Numbered from the stretch's first letter, positions 1-8,268 are shown. The stretch is DNA of 64,000 bases from an uncultured Clostridia bacterium (GCA_947066105.1 CAMSYM010000012.1:1-64000), one strand, 5' to 3'. A program made the numbers and translations. The notes: generated from the letters alone by a model not told the origin.

Positions 1-74
1 TTATCGCAGCTTATCACGTCCTTCATCGGCGCCAGATGCCTAGGCATCCATCGTATGCTCTTGGTAGCTTAATC
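1..74 (-). rRNA. 23S ribosomal RNA, 5' end only
   Basis: Read on the minus strand, positions 74 to 1 match the universal 5' end of bacterial 23S rRNA: TTAAGCTACCAAGAGC, then ACGATGGATGCC, then GATGAAGGACGTG. The rest of the gene lies beyond the left edge of the window. No 16S sequence or spacer tRNA occurs on the 5' side; instead there is a stand-alone promoter about 275 bases upstream. Confidence 0.93.
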
Positions 75-349
75 GTCCAATTCCTAATTATAAGAATTTA
101 CAAGATATAAACTTTCAAAATTGTACTGGTAATACATATCACCAATTTATTTGATATTTGTATACTCGCTTTAAGTTATATGCAGTTGTCAATGTGCGAC
201 ACGGGGACGCATAAGGTCAAAAAAAACACAACAAACAACAACTTTGAACTTTCGTCCCTTTATGCGTTATTGCTTATTATGTCCAGAGGTATGGCTTATT
301 CGCGATACTTGGAAGACCCGTGTGCTGTCTTATTCGCGACAGCTTTGTT

Positions 350-378
350 AGAATACCACACCTAAATATATATGTCAA
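350..378 (-). promoter_or_regulatory. Promoter of the 23S rRNA transcript with AT-rich upstream element
   Basis: On the minus strand the -35 box is a perfect TTGACA (378-373), followed by a 17-base spacer and the -10 box TATTCT (355-350). Immediately upstream (about 379-430) lie repeated A and T tracts typical of an rRNA UP element. Transcription would start near 343, giving a leader of about 270 bases before the mature 23S end. A further TTGACA at 192-187 lacks a correctly spaced -10. Confidence 0.75.
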
Positions 379-637
379 GCGTTTTTTAAAAGTTTTTTGA
401 AAATTTTTAAAAAATTTTTTATACGCCAAACAAAGCGCGTCGACCGTGCCTTTATATATACCTTATATATTATATATATGCGCGCATATGCGGGAGCAAT
501 TATCGTTGCAACCGAAAGGCTACGTTAAATATTTTTTAAAATTTTTTCGAGTTTCGCCAACAAAACGCCTTTCTCGATTGTTGTATATAGCGTAAGGGAA
601 ATATCCCGTATAAAAATACCTTTCGGAGGAGAACATC
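379..637. other. Intergenic region between the 23S promoter and the lipoprotein gene
   Basis: No gene is visible. The left part is A/T tract DNA belonging to the rRNA promoter. Around 455-490 there are alternating TA runs. The right end holds a strong ribosome binding site (GGAGGAG at about 626-632) for the lipoprotein gene at 638. No confident promoter hexamers for that gene were found; an ECF-type promoter is possible but not demonstrable by eye. Confidence 0.5.
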
Positions 638-1609
638 ATGAATAAAACGATAAAGACGACCGCATCGGCGGTCACATGCGCGGCGCTCGCCGCTTTCGCC
701 CTATCGGCGTGTTCCGCCCGCCCCGTATCGCCGGACGGCGCGCTGTCGGCAACCGACGCTTACGGCATGGGCGCGGTGTCCGCCGTCAAGCTTTTGGGAA
801 GCGCGGTACCGTCGCAAGCATTCGGCAAACTTGCCGCAATACGCGATTTAAACGCGCCGACCGACGCCGCGCCCGACGAGAAGCCGCCCGAAGAAGAAGT
901 CGATAAATTTCACGAGTATTTTACCGCATTAGACTGCTTTTTGACGGACGACATAGTTACTACTGCCGTGCAAGAGAATACCGACGCAAATTACGCATTC
1001 GCAACAAAAATGACTATAAAAGGCGTCGATATGGACGGTAAAACCGTCGAATACGTAATGCATTATACGGAAACGCTCGAAAAGAGCAAAGACTCCGATG
1101 AGATCGAAAGAGAATACACGCTTATCGGAACGATGACGCTCGACGGAAAAGACTATGCGCTCAACGGCGAACGCTCGTTTGAACAAGACGACAAAGAAAC
1201 GGAAAACGAGCTTAAAATACGTGCATACGCAGACCCCGCCGACAAGACTTCGTACATCGAAATGAAACAGGAAACATCGGTCGAACAAGGAGAAAACGAA
1301 ACCGAATACGTTTATTCGGTAGTGACCGACGGCAAGACCATAGAAAAAACTTCGGTCAAATTTGAAACGGAAACGGAAAACGGCAAGACGGAGGACGAGT
1401 TAAAACTCAAATTCGAGCAAGGCGACGCGAAAGGCTCGTATAAGCTATCGCGCGAAACAAAGAACGGCAAAACGCAGATAAAAGTCAAGTACGACGCCAA
1501 CGGCAAATTCGGCGAATTCCGCATCACGCAAAAGACAAACGAAAACGGAGAAACGATATACGAATACGAGTTCGCCGACAAATCGACAAAAAAGTACAAA
1601 AAGCATTGA
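638..1609 (+). CDS. Lipoprotein with sensor domain shared with the neighbouring anti-sigma-like protein
   Basis: This 323-residue protein has an N-terminal signal peptide ending in a lipobox (L-S-A-C, Cys25), so it should be anchored to the outer face of the membrane. The mature part begins with the motif SATDAYGMGAVSAVKLLG. It continues as a charged, beta-rich domain with KETENEL, IRAYADPADKTSY and NGKTxxKVKY segments. The same motifs recur in order in the extracytoplasmic half of the protein at 2210-3331, so the two are paralogues. A GGAGGAG ribosome binding site precedes ATG 638. The function is not known; its position directly before an ECF sigma factor suggests it is a target or a competing ligand-binding partner of that system. 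No known family was recognised. Confidence 0.8.
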   Translation: MNKTIKTTASAVTCAALAAFALSACSARPVSPDGALSATDAYGMGAVSAVKLLGSAVPSQAFGKLAAIRDLNAPTDAAPDEKPPEEEVDKFHEYFTALDCFLTDDIVTTAVQENTDANYAFATKMTIKGVDMDGKTVEYVMHYTETLEKSKDSDEIEREYTLIGTMTLDGKDYALNGERSFEQDDKETENELKIRAYADPADKTSYIEMKQETSVEQGENETEYVYSVVTDGKTIEKTSVKFETETENGKTEDELKLKFEQGDAKGSYKLSRETKNGKTQIKVKYDANGKFGEFRITQKTNENGETIYEYEFADKSTKKYKKH

Positions 1610-1621
1610 TCGCACGATCGA

Positions 1622-1650
1622 TTGACAAATCTCGACCGCTTTGATAAGAT
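1622..1650 (+). promoter_or_regulatory. Promoter of the sigma / anti-sigma pair
   Basis: TTGACA (1622-1627), a 17-base spacer and TAAGAT (1645-1650) form a vegetative-type promoter just after the lipoprotein stop. The start point near 1657 lies downstream of the ATG at 1641, which supports the TTG at 1686 as the true sigma-factor start. Confidence 0.65.
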
Positions 1651-1685
1651 ATGTGTATATTATTTTGCACCGATCGGAGGGCGGA

Positions 1686-2213
1686 TTGGATCTCGACAAA
1701 CTTATAAAACGAACTGTCGACGGCGACAAAGCGGCGTTCGAGGTCATTTATATAAAGACCAAGGACGCCGTTTACTATACCGCCCTATCCGTTCTGCGCG
1801 ACCGCGGCTTGTCCGAGGACGTCATGCAAACGACGTACTTGAAAGTACTGAAAAATGCGCGGTCGTATACGCCGAACACCAACGTCGTTGCGTGGATAAT
1901 ACGCATTGCGCGAAACGAAGCGCTCAACGTCAAAAAATCACGCGGCCGCGAAAGCTCGGTCGACAGCGACGAGCACGAATATATGTTCGGAACGAGCGCG
2001 CCCGACGAATACGGCGTTTTGATTGACATAGCGCGGCGAACTCTGCCCGACGACGAATTTCAAATACTCATGCTCGCGGCGGTGTCGGGATACAAGCGGC
2101 GCGAAATAGCGAAAATGCTCGAAATGCCGATCGCAACGGTAACATGGAAATATAACAAAGCTACGCAAACGATGCGGCAAGCGCTTAACGACGGAAAAGG
2201 AGGCGCAATATGA
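1686..2213 (+). CDS. ECF-type RNA polymerase sigma factor
   Basis: A 175-residue sigma-70 family protein of the extracytoplasmic-function class. Region 2 is visible in YYTALSVLRDRGLSEDVMQ and VVAWIIRIARNEALN, and region 4 in GYKRREIAKMLEMPIATV with its helix-turn-helix. The start chosen is TTG 1686, five bases after GGAGG at 1676-1680; it gives the usual opening (LDKLIKRTVDGDKAAFE). The in-frame ATG at 1641 lies upstream of the predicted transcription start. The stop overlaps the next gene by ATGA, implying translational coupling to the membrane partner. It would direct RNA polymerase to a stress or envelope regulon, possibly including the flanking sensor genes. Confidence 0.9.
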   Translation: MDLDKLIKRTVDGDKAAFEVIYIKTKDAVYYTALSVLRDRGLSEDVMQTTYLKVLKNARSYTPNTNVVAWIIRIARNEALNVKKSRGRESSVDSDEHEYMFGTSAPDEYGVLIDIARRTLPDDEFQILMLAAVSGYKRREIAKMLEMPIATVTWKYNKATQTMRQALNDGKGGAI

Positions 2214-3331
2214 AAGACGATATACAAAAAAGATTGCGCGAAGAAGCGCGCACGCATACGCCCGACGTATTCGACGAAGTCATAAACTCCGCCGAACGCG
2301 ACGGATTGTTCCGCGCCGCACCCGAGCCGCAAAAAACCAAAAGCCGCAGGCGGTCGTATATGCGCATACTTATGCCGATGGCAACGGTAGCGGTTTGCGC
2401 GGCGATATTCGTGCCCGTATGGTTGCTAAACCGCCCCATCGACCACCCTATCCCGCAACCGAACATTACCGCAATGTCCGCGACCGACGCATACGGCATA
2501 GGCGCGGTATCCGCGGCAAAGCTGTTAAACGCCGCGCTCGACGCATCCGCATATCCCGCGCAAAGCGTTTATCGCGCACGCGCGCTCGACGCTTCGACCG
2601 ACGGCGAAATAGACGTGACCGAGCGCATGAGCGCGTTCGACAAATATTTCACCGCGCTCGACAGCTTCTTCGGCGACGATATCGTCACGACCAGATCGGA
2701 GATCAATAACGACGCCGCCTACCCTTACTACGCGAAATTGACCGTAACGGGGCTCGATTTCGACGGTAACACCGTCGAGTACGTGATGTATTACAACGAA
2801 ACGCTCGATTCGGACTCCGATCTGCGCCCCGACCGATCCGCGCGACAAGACCGACGCAAAGCCGACAAAAAGAAGTATACGCTTAACGGCGTCATGCTGC
2901 TCGACGGCGCCGAATACTTGCTCGAAGGCGAACGCGAAGCCGAATCGGACGACGACGAGACCGAAAACGAATTGCTGATACGCGCATACGCCGACCCCGA
3001 CGATAAAACGACATACGTACAAATGGAACAGGAGATATCGGTCGAAAGCGACGAACACGAAGTCGAATTTATTTACACCACCGTCATGAACGGCAAGACC
3101 GTCGAACAAACATCCGTAGAATTCGAGAAAAAAACGGATGACGACAGCGCCAAAACCGAATTCACGCTCGAATTTTTACAGGGCGACGCCAAAGGCAAAT
3201 ACACCGTCAAGCGCAAGACCGAAAACGGCAAGACCGAAACAAAGGTCAAGTACGAGCTCGACGGAGAAAGCGGCGAGCTGCGCGTCGAGATCAAAGACGG
3301 CAAATACGAGTACAAAGCCGACAAAAAATAA
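2210..3331 (+). CDS. Membrane anti-sigma-like protein with external sensor domain
   Basis: A 373-residue single-pass protein. It has a cytoplasmic N-terminus of about 50 residues (helical, basic), one membrane segment at about 52-73 (ILMPMATVAVCAAIFVPVWLL) and a long external domain. The external part starts with SATDAYGIGAVSAAKLL and is clearly homologous to the lipoprotein at 638-1609. Its start codon overlaps the sigma-factor stop (ATGA) and follows GGAGG. This is the classic gene order for an anti-sigma factor that holds its sigma at the membrane. No zinc-binding anti-sigma motif (HxxxCxxC) is present, so the class is unassigned; the anti-sigma role is inferred from topology and context. 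Confidence 0.8.
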   Translation: MKDDIQKRLREEARTHTPDVFDEVINSAERDGLFRAAPEPQKTKSRRRSYMRILMPMATVAVCAAIFVPVWLLNRPIDHPIPQPNITAMSATDAYGIGAVSAAKLLNAALDASAYPAQSVYRARALDASTDGEIDVTERMSAFDKYFTALDSFFGDDIVTTRSEINNDAAYPYYAKLTVTGLDFDGNTVEYVMYYNETLDSDSDLRPDRSARQDRRKADKKKYTLNGVMLLDGAEYLLEGEREAESDDDETENELLIRAYADPDDKTTYVQMEQEISVESDEHEVEFIYTTVMNGKTVEQTSVEFEKKTDDDSAKTEFTLEFLQGDAKGKYTVKRKTENGKTETKVKYELDGESGELRVEIKDGKYEYKADKK

Positions 3332-3417
3332 CTTTCGGTCGGAAATATTAAGCGCAAAAAATTCGGAAAGAGAAAGAAATAATATTTTAAATCGGTAGTA
3401 GTCGAGAGCTGTTCCGA

Positions 3418-3738
3418 GCACAAATTGCTACTGTTTTCTGCATTCTCAATTTTTAATTCACCTTGCGGCGGATCGCCTTGATTTCTCGACTACGCTTTCG
3501 CTACGCTCGAAATGATGGGAAGTTGATTGTCGGTTACCATTCCAAACAAGAATAGCCAAACCCATACCCCCCTCTCCATCATCTCGACCGTAGTGCGCGT
3601 TAGCGCACGGAGTGGAGAGATCCAGGCGTTAGCCGCATGATAATTTATTGACATCAATTCTTAATTCTGCATTCTTAATTCTTAATTGTCCTTAATTCCG
3701 AATCCCGAATCCCGAATTCCGAATTCCGAATTCCGAAT
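3418..3738. repeat. Intergenic cluster of dispersed repeats
   Basis: No gene is seen here. The region holds three repeat types found again around 54353-54716 and 56425-57060. One is a fragment ending CTCGAAATGATGGG (about 3479-3520). The second is an ATCTCGACCG...GGAGAGATC element (3576-3637). The third is a run of degenerate heptamers of the CCGAATT / TTAATTC type (about 3655-3738) that abuts the stop codon of the transporter gene. Confidence 0.7.
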
Positions 3739-6030
3739 TTACCGTTCCGTCGTCGGCGGCAAGCTCGGATCGGGCAAAGTTATGTCGACCGCTTTGCGCT
3801 TGCGCTTTATCACCGTTTTTTCGAGCAACGGATCGAGTACGTACAATAACGCGGGCAACGACGTAAGCACGCACGCAATGGATATCAACGTGCCTATGCC
3901 GAGCGTCATTCCCATCGACGAGATCAACGGATCGCTTGTTATGAACCCTACCAAGAACGACGCGACCGTCATTATCGTACCAGACGTCATTATCGTAGGG
4001 AACGCCGCCGACACTGCACGGATCAAAGCCGTTCGTTTGGGCACGGTCTGCTTATACTGTCTGAAACGGTTAGTCAACAATATGGCGTAGTCTATCGTCG
4101 CACCCATTTGGATGGCGCTCGCTATAAGATAGACGAAAAAGAACACGTTGTTTCCTAATACCGCAGGTATGGCGAAGTTCATGAATATCGCGCCCTGTAT
4201 AACGAGAACAAGCGCTAACGGAATGCCCCACGAGCGGAAAGTGAGCGCGAGTATCAAATAAATAAAGCACACGGTAAGCACCGAGATCAATATGTTATCG
4301 TGCAAGAACGAAAAATTAAGATCGTACGCGCTCATGCTCTCGCCCGCGAATATCGCTTCGGGACACATGTTCTTTACGGTCGGCATCAACCGCTCTATCA
4401 GCGCGAAGGTCTCGTCGGCTTCGACCGACGCGTTTATGTTAAACACCATGCGCGCGTGATTTTTACCGATAAGCTGTTCCCTGCCGAACGAGAACAGCCG
4501 CTCGTACTCGCTCAACGCATCGCCCGCAAGCCCCGTATCGAATACGAATCGCAGGATATCGGCGGCGGGCGCTCTGTACGCGGCGGGATCGACTATCGTT
4601 TCGCCGCGGCTTTGCGCATACATCGAAAACACGGCGAGCGACGCGAACGCGCCCGTTCCGGTAGCGTCGTTGAACTCTATACAGTTGATGCTATCCGTCA
4701 CGTAATACGTTTTATCTGGATCGGAGCGCGACGGCAAGCCCAATCCCGCCCAACCGAGCGCGGACGTTACGAGCGGCTCGTTTTGCACCGTCGCGAGTAT
4801 GGCGCGCTGTGTTTGCGCGTCGACGGTATCGGGTACGAGTATCACAAACGCATTGCTCGCGCCGAAAACGCTTTCCGCTTCCGCTTTCGCCGACATGGTC
4901 GCCGTCGGGCGCGAAGTGTCTATGGAATTTTGGCTGTAACAGTACGCGACCGTTTGGCTAAGCCCCGCGCCCAAGCCGAAAAACACCGCGAACACCGCGA
5001 TAAACGCATAGCGCGCTTTAAGCACGCCCTTGCCCAAAAACATCACTTTCGGCACGAAATTGCGGTGACGCGATCTGTCCATCCATTTAGACAGCATGAG
5101 CAATATCCCCGGCATCAACAGGAACACGGTCAACAGCGAGCATATTATGCTTTTTGCAAGCACCATGCCGAGATCGAACCCCAAGCCGAGTTGCATGAAC
5201 ATGAGAGCGACAAGCCCCGATACCGTGGTTAGCGAGCTTGACGCGATCTCCGGGATCGCTTTCGACAAAGCGTTTATGAGCGCGGTCTGCGCGTCGCCCG
5301 GTCTTTTGTCCTTTTCTTCGGTGAACCTATGACATAATATTATGGCATAGTCTATCGCCAGCGCAAGCTGTAAAATTATACACACGGTATTCGATACGAA
5401 CGAAATTTTGCCGAGCCAATAGTTAGTTCCCATATTCAGTATCGCCGCGACGACGAAGACTATCGGGAACGCTATCACTTCGGCAAAGCTTTTTGACGTA
5501 AACAGCAATACGCCGAGTATGACCGCCGCCGCTACGGCTATGATTATCACCATTTCGTTGGCGAGCGTTTGCGCATAGTTATTGACAAGCGGAGCAGGCA
5601 CGGTATAATCGTACCCGCCGTCGTTCAATATCCCGACCACGTCGTTATACGCCGCAACTGCCGACTCGCTCTTGCTCCCGCCCGCGAAAAACATATTGTA
5701 CAGCGCATGACCGTCTTTGTAATTGCTCACGCTCGATGCGTCGAACGTAAAGCCCGATACGCCGTCTACCGCCGAAATTTTATCCGCGAGCGCCTGCGCG
5801 CCGTCTACCGTTATGTTTTTCACGAAAAACGTCGCCGAGCCGTAGGTCGCGAACTCGTCGTTCATTATCATTATCGCTTGCGCCGTATCGGTATCGCTCG
5901 GCAAATACCGTGTTATGTCGTACTCGACTTCGATCTTTGTCGCACCGAAGATGCCGTACGCGACGAGCGCGGCAAAAATTATAAAAAAAAGCAGACGCTT
6001 TTTTACTATGAATTCGGCGATCTTTCGCAT
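3739..6030 (-). CDS. RND/MMPL superfamily transporter
   Basis: A 763-residue integral membrane protein with the duplicated RND layout: one N-terminal helix (about 13-30), a large external loop, a block of five helices, a second external loop and a second helix block. The two signature segments AIDYAIILCHRF (225-236) and TIDYAILLTNRF (645-656) carry the conserved Asp-Tyr of the fourth helix in each half, which in this family takes part in proton relay. The closest types are the MMPL and hydrophobe/amphiphile efflux-3 groups, which export lipids or hydrophobic compounds. The cargo here is unknown. It stands alone, convergent with the sigma operon and divergent from lactate dehydrogenase. The mRNA appears leaderless (see promoter). 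Confidence 0.9.
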   Translation of the reverse strand: MRKIAEFIVKKRLLFFIIFAALVAYGIFGATKIEVEYDITRYLPSDTDTAQAIMIMNDEFATYGSATFFVKNITVDGAQALADKISAVDGVSGFTFDASSVSNYKDGHALYNMFFAGGSKSESAVAAYNDVVGILNDGGYDYTVPAPLVNNYAQTLANEMVIIIAVAAAVILGVLLFTSKSFAEVIAFPIVFVVAAILNMGTNYWLGKISFVSNTVCIILQLALAIDYAIILCHRFTEEKDKRPGDAQTALINALSKAIPEIASSSLTTVSGLVALMFMQLGLGFDLGMVLAKSIICSLLTVFLLMPGILLMLSKWMDRSRHRNFVPKVMFLGKGVLKARYAFIAVFAVFFGLGAGLSQTVAYCYSQNSIDTSRPTATMSAKAEAESVFGASNAFVILVPDTVDAQTQRAILATVQNEPLVTSALGWAGLGLPSRSDPDKTYYVTDSINCIEFNDATGTGAFASLAVFSMYAQSRGETIVDPAAYRAPAADILRFVFDTGLAGDALSEYERLFSFGREQLIGKNHARMVFNINASVEADETFALIERLMPTVKNMCPEAIFAGESMSAYDLNFSFLHDNILISVLTVCFIYLILALTFRSWGIPLALVLVIQGAIFMNFAIPAVLGNNVFFFVYLIASAIQMGATIDYAILLTNRFRQYKQTVPKRTALIRAVSAAFPTIMTSGTIMTVASFLVGFITSDPLISSMGMTLGIGTLISIACVLTSLPALLYVLDPLLEKTVIKRKRKAVDITLPDPSLPPTTER

Positions 6031-6036
6031 GTATGT

Positions 6037-6065
6037 ATTTTACTCCGCCGCGCGGAAAAAATCAA
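6037..6065 (-). promoter_or_regulatory. Promoter of the RND transporter, predicting a leaderless mRNA
   Basis: On the minus strand TTGATT (6065-6060), a 17-base spacer and TAAAAT (6042-6037) are followed by only six bases before the ATG at 6030. The expected start point is the A of the start codon, and no Shine-Dalgarno sequence is present. Confidence 0.6.
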
Positions 6066-6142
6066 GCGAATGACCGCGCCGACGCATACTTTCAGGATCG
6101 TTCACGAAAACTACTTACAAAATACAAATCAAGGAATACCGT

Positions 6143-7084
6143 ATGGATATACGAAAAATCGCCGTCATCGGTTGCGGCATGGTGGGAAGCTCCACCGCGT
6201 TCGCGCTCATGGAAAGCGGACTGTTCACCGATATTTTGCTGATAGACAAAAACCGCGACCGCGCCGTCGGCGAAGCCATGGATCTGAGCCATTGCCTGCC
6301 GTTCACCCGCCCCGCCGAGATCCGCGCGGGCGATTATTGCGATCTTTCGGACTACGGGATAATAGTCATCACCGCGGGCGTGCCGCAAAAACAAGGCGAA
6401 ACGCGGTTGGACTGCATACACAACAACGTCAATGTTTTCCGCTCGATAGTTCCGCAGATAATAAAATACAACACCGACGCGTTCTTGCTCGTGGTCACCA
6501 ACCCCGTCGACGTGATGACTTACGTTACGTACAAGCTGTCGGGCTTGCCGCAGAACAAAGTGTTCGGGAGCGGTACGGTGCTCGATTCGGCGCGGCTCAA
6601 ATTTCTCGTCGGCAAACGGCTCAACGTCGACCCGCGAAGCGTGCATGCGTTCGTTATCGGCGAACACGGCGACAGCGAGCTGGCGGTATGGTCGAGCGCG
6701 AACGTGAGCGGCATACCGCTCGACGAATACTGCGCGCACTGCGGCTACAAAAGCCATAAAGAAAACCGCAAAAAACTCGCCGACGAAGTTAAAAATTCGG
6801 CGTACGAAATAATCGAACGAAAGGGCGCGACATATTACGGAATAGCCGCCGCCACCACTCGGATATGCGAAAGCATAGTGCGCGACGAGCATTCCATAAT
6901 GCCGGTAAGCACGCTCGTGAACGGACGCTACGGGCTTAACGATATTTATATTTCCGTGCCGTCGCTGATAGGTTCGGGCGGCGTGGAAGATATTATGGAC
7001 ATAAAACTGTCCGACGAAGAACGCGCCGCCCTGCTTTCTTCCGCGACTACACTCAAAGCCGCCTTGCGCGATATAGGGTTTTAA
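6143..7084 (+). CDS. ldh: L-lactate dehydrogenase
   Basis: A 313-residue cytoplasmic NAD-dependent enzyme that interconverts pyruvate and L-lactate, regenerating NAD during fermentation. It shows the Rossmann motif GCGMVG (10-15), the substrate loop PQKQGETR with Arg88, TNPVD (119-123), VLDSAR (146-151) and the catalytic GEHGDS with His175. The residue at the specificity position before KxGETR is Gln, as in lactate rather than malate dehydrogenases. Length is normal for the family. The start is supported by AAGGA about eight bases upstream. The gene is monocistronic, followed by a hairpin at 7098-7125. Confidence 0.93.
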   Translation: MDIRKIAVIGCGMVGSSTAFALMESGLFTDILLIDKNRDRAVGEAMDLSHCLPFTRPAEIRAGDYCDLSDYGIIVITAGVPQKQGETRLDCIHNNVNVFRSIVPQIIKYNTDAFLLVVTNPVDVMTYVTYKLSGLPQNKVFGSGTVLDSARLKFLVGKRLNVDPRSVHAFVIGEHGDSELAVWSSANVSGIPLDEYCAHCGYKSHKENRKKLADEVKNSAYEIIERKGATYYGIAAATTRICESIVRDEHSIMPVSTLVNGRYGLNDIYISVPSLIGSGGVEDIMDIKLSDEERAALLSSATTLKAALRDIGF

Positions 7085-7091
7085 TCGATAA

Positions 7092-7125
7092 AAAAACGAC
7101 GCGAACGACATAAGTCGCTCGCGTC
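7092..7125 (-). terminator. Hairpin after ldh whose U-run lies on the minus strand
   Basis: GACGCGA-a-CGAC and GTCG-c-TCGCGTC (7098-7125) form an eleven-pair stem with one mismatch. The run of seven A at 7091-7097 precedes it on the plus strand, so the U-tract belongs to minus-strand RNA. It may stop antisense transcription entering ldh, and the stem may also protect the ldh 3' end. Confidence 0.5.
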
Positions 7126-7306
7126 AGGTATTCAGTCACCGCCGAAAAAAATTATTTATACGGCTAAACTCTAACGCTCTACTTCCGTTTATAAAAACTT
7201 TCGATGCTTGTTAAAGTACCCGTCATCAAACGTAGATGTATACACCGACGCGCCGCAATACCTTTTTGACGACAATAATCATATTTTTGCCGTACATGCA
7301 ATATTA

Positions 7307-7353
7307 TAGGCTAATAAATTAGACTTGTCAAGCTGTTAGGCTAATTTTCTAGT
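7307..7353. promoter_or_regulatory. Paired operator-like sites upstream of the XRE gene
   Basis: GGCTAATAAATTAG (from 7309) and GGCTAATTTTCTAG (from 7339) are two similar partly palindromic sites spaced exactly 30 bp apart, about three helical turns. CTAATAAATTAG is a perfect inverted repeat. A TTGTCA (7325-7330) lies between them. They are natural candidates for autoregulation by the adjacent regulator. Confidence 0.45.
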
Positions 7354-7363
7354 AATATATATC

Positions 7364-7591
7364 ATGATTATGGAAATATTCACGGAAAGGCTAAATATTT
7401 TATTACGGGAAAGCCGAACGTCTATGTATAAACTTGCAAAAGAGATTGCAGTTAACAAGCAAACCGTAATATTTTGGTGCAACGGCGCAAGCGAGCCGAC
7501 AATATCGCACCTTAAAAAGATAGCTGAATATTTTGATGTTTCCGCTGATTATTTGATAGGTTTGGAAAACGCCGACGGGTCAAAACATTGA
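7364..7591 (+). CDS. Small XRE-family transcriptional regulator
   Basis: A 75-residue protein consisting of a single Cro/C1-type helix-turn-helix: TSMYKLAKEIAVNKQTVIFW forms the helices, followed by the GASEPTISHLKKIAEYFDVSADYLIGL signature. There is no additional domain, so it most likely acts as a dimeric DNA-binding repressor. No Shine-Dalgarno sequence is visible before either ATG (7364 or 7370). Two matched operator-like sites lie directly upstream, suggesting autoregulation. The gene is flanked by an ldh hairpin and a bidirectional terminator, so it is a single-gene unit. Its targets are unknown. Confidence 0.88.
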   Translation: MIMEIFTERLNILLRESRTSMYKLAKEIAVNKQTVIFWCNGASEPTISHLKKIAEYFDVSADYLIGLENADGSKH

Positions 7592-7654
7592 TCAATTACG
7601 AAATCTTAATTAAGAGCTATTAATTCTTATTTATAATACTTATTTCCGCAAACA

Positions 7655-7692
7655 AAAACCCGCCCTATGCTTTATACGCCAAGGCGGGTTTT
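7655..7692. terminator. Bidirectional terminator between the XRE and flavodoxin genes
   Basis: AAAACCCGCC (7655-7664) pairs perfectly with GGCGGGTTTT (7683-7692) around an 18-base loop, with A/T runs on both sides. It sits between convergent genes and can end both transcripts. Confidence 0.85.
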
Positions 7693-7714
7693 ACGATACA
7701 AGATCATTCGTCGG

Positions 7715-8197
7715 TTACAGCCCCAATTCTTTTATCCAGGCTTTAAGATCGTCAACGGTGACGTCGCCGTTTAAAAGCTTGCCGTCCTTCCACTTTGTCT
7801 GCGGCGAGCACAAAGGTTTGAGCACCGCTTCGGCTTTATACATATCGCTACCGCCGCTCGTCGCGAACGGTATCACGGTCTTACCCGAAAAGTCGTAGCT
7901 TGCCAAAAACCCGTTGACGATAGTGGGCGCGAGATACCACCAAATGGGGAAACCTATAAACACAGTATCGTAGTCCTGCATGTTGTCCACCTTGTCGGCT
8001 ATTTCGGGGCGTTCGAGCGTGCGCATTTCGACGGACGAGCGACTGTTTACGTTCTTCCAGTCGAGATCGGCTTCGGTGTACGGCACTACGGGCTTGATCG
8101 CGAACGTATCCGCACCCGCAGCTTTTGCCAATTGCTTAGCTATCATAGCAGTGTCCCCGCCGACCGAAAAATAAGCTACCAATGCTTTTTTATCCAT
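7715..8197 (-). CDS. Flavodoxin-like FMN protein
   Basis: A 160-residue single-domain flavodoxin, start at ATG 8197 with AAAGGAG ten bases upstream; the longer upstream frame lacks a ribosome binding site and crosses the promoter. The FMN phosphate loop is in VAYFSVGGDTAMIAKQLA, and the isoalloxazine loops are in GFPIWWYLAP and FATSGGSD. The sequence resembles the flavodoxin_4 group (LVAYFS opening), small cytoplasmic electron carriers or quinone/disulfide reductase relatives. It has its own promoter at 8225-8253 and ends at the bidirectional terminator. It is not part of the polysaccharide operon that ends just upstream at 8269. Confidence 0.88.
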   Translation of the reverse strand: MDKKALVAYFSVGGDTAMIAKQLAKAAGADTFAIKPVVPYTEADLDWKNVNSRSSVEMRTLERPEIADKVDNMQDYDTVFIGFPIWWYLAPTIVNGFLASYDFSGKTVIPFATSGGSDMYKAEAVLKPLCSPQTKWKDGKLLNGDVTVDDLKAWIKELGL

Positions 8198-8224
8198 GTT
8201 TTTTCTCCTTTCCGTGTTTTGCTT

Positions 8225-8253
8225 ATTATACCACGCATTGCTTTTTTGCGCAA
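8225..8253 (-). promoter_or_regulatory. Flavodoxin promoter
   Basis: TTGCGC (8253-8248), a 17-base spacer and TATAAT (8230-8225) on the minus strand lie between the end of the polysaccharide operon and the flavodoxin ATG. No intrinsic terminator is evident for the operon here, so read-through into flavodoxin is possible. Confidence 0.6.
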
Positions 8254-8268
8254 GCGAATAATACGTCG

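Noticed and set aside
159..192. Second promoter for 23S rRNA (TTGACA at 192-187)
   Set aside because: The nearest -10-like hexamer TATACA (164-159) is 22 bases away, outside the normal spacing.
1641..1685. N-terminal extension of the sigma factor from ATG 1641
   Set aside because: The predicted transcription start (about 1657) lies downstream, and the TTG at 1686 has a well-placed GGAGG and gives the standard sigma N-terminus.
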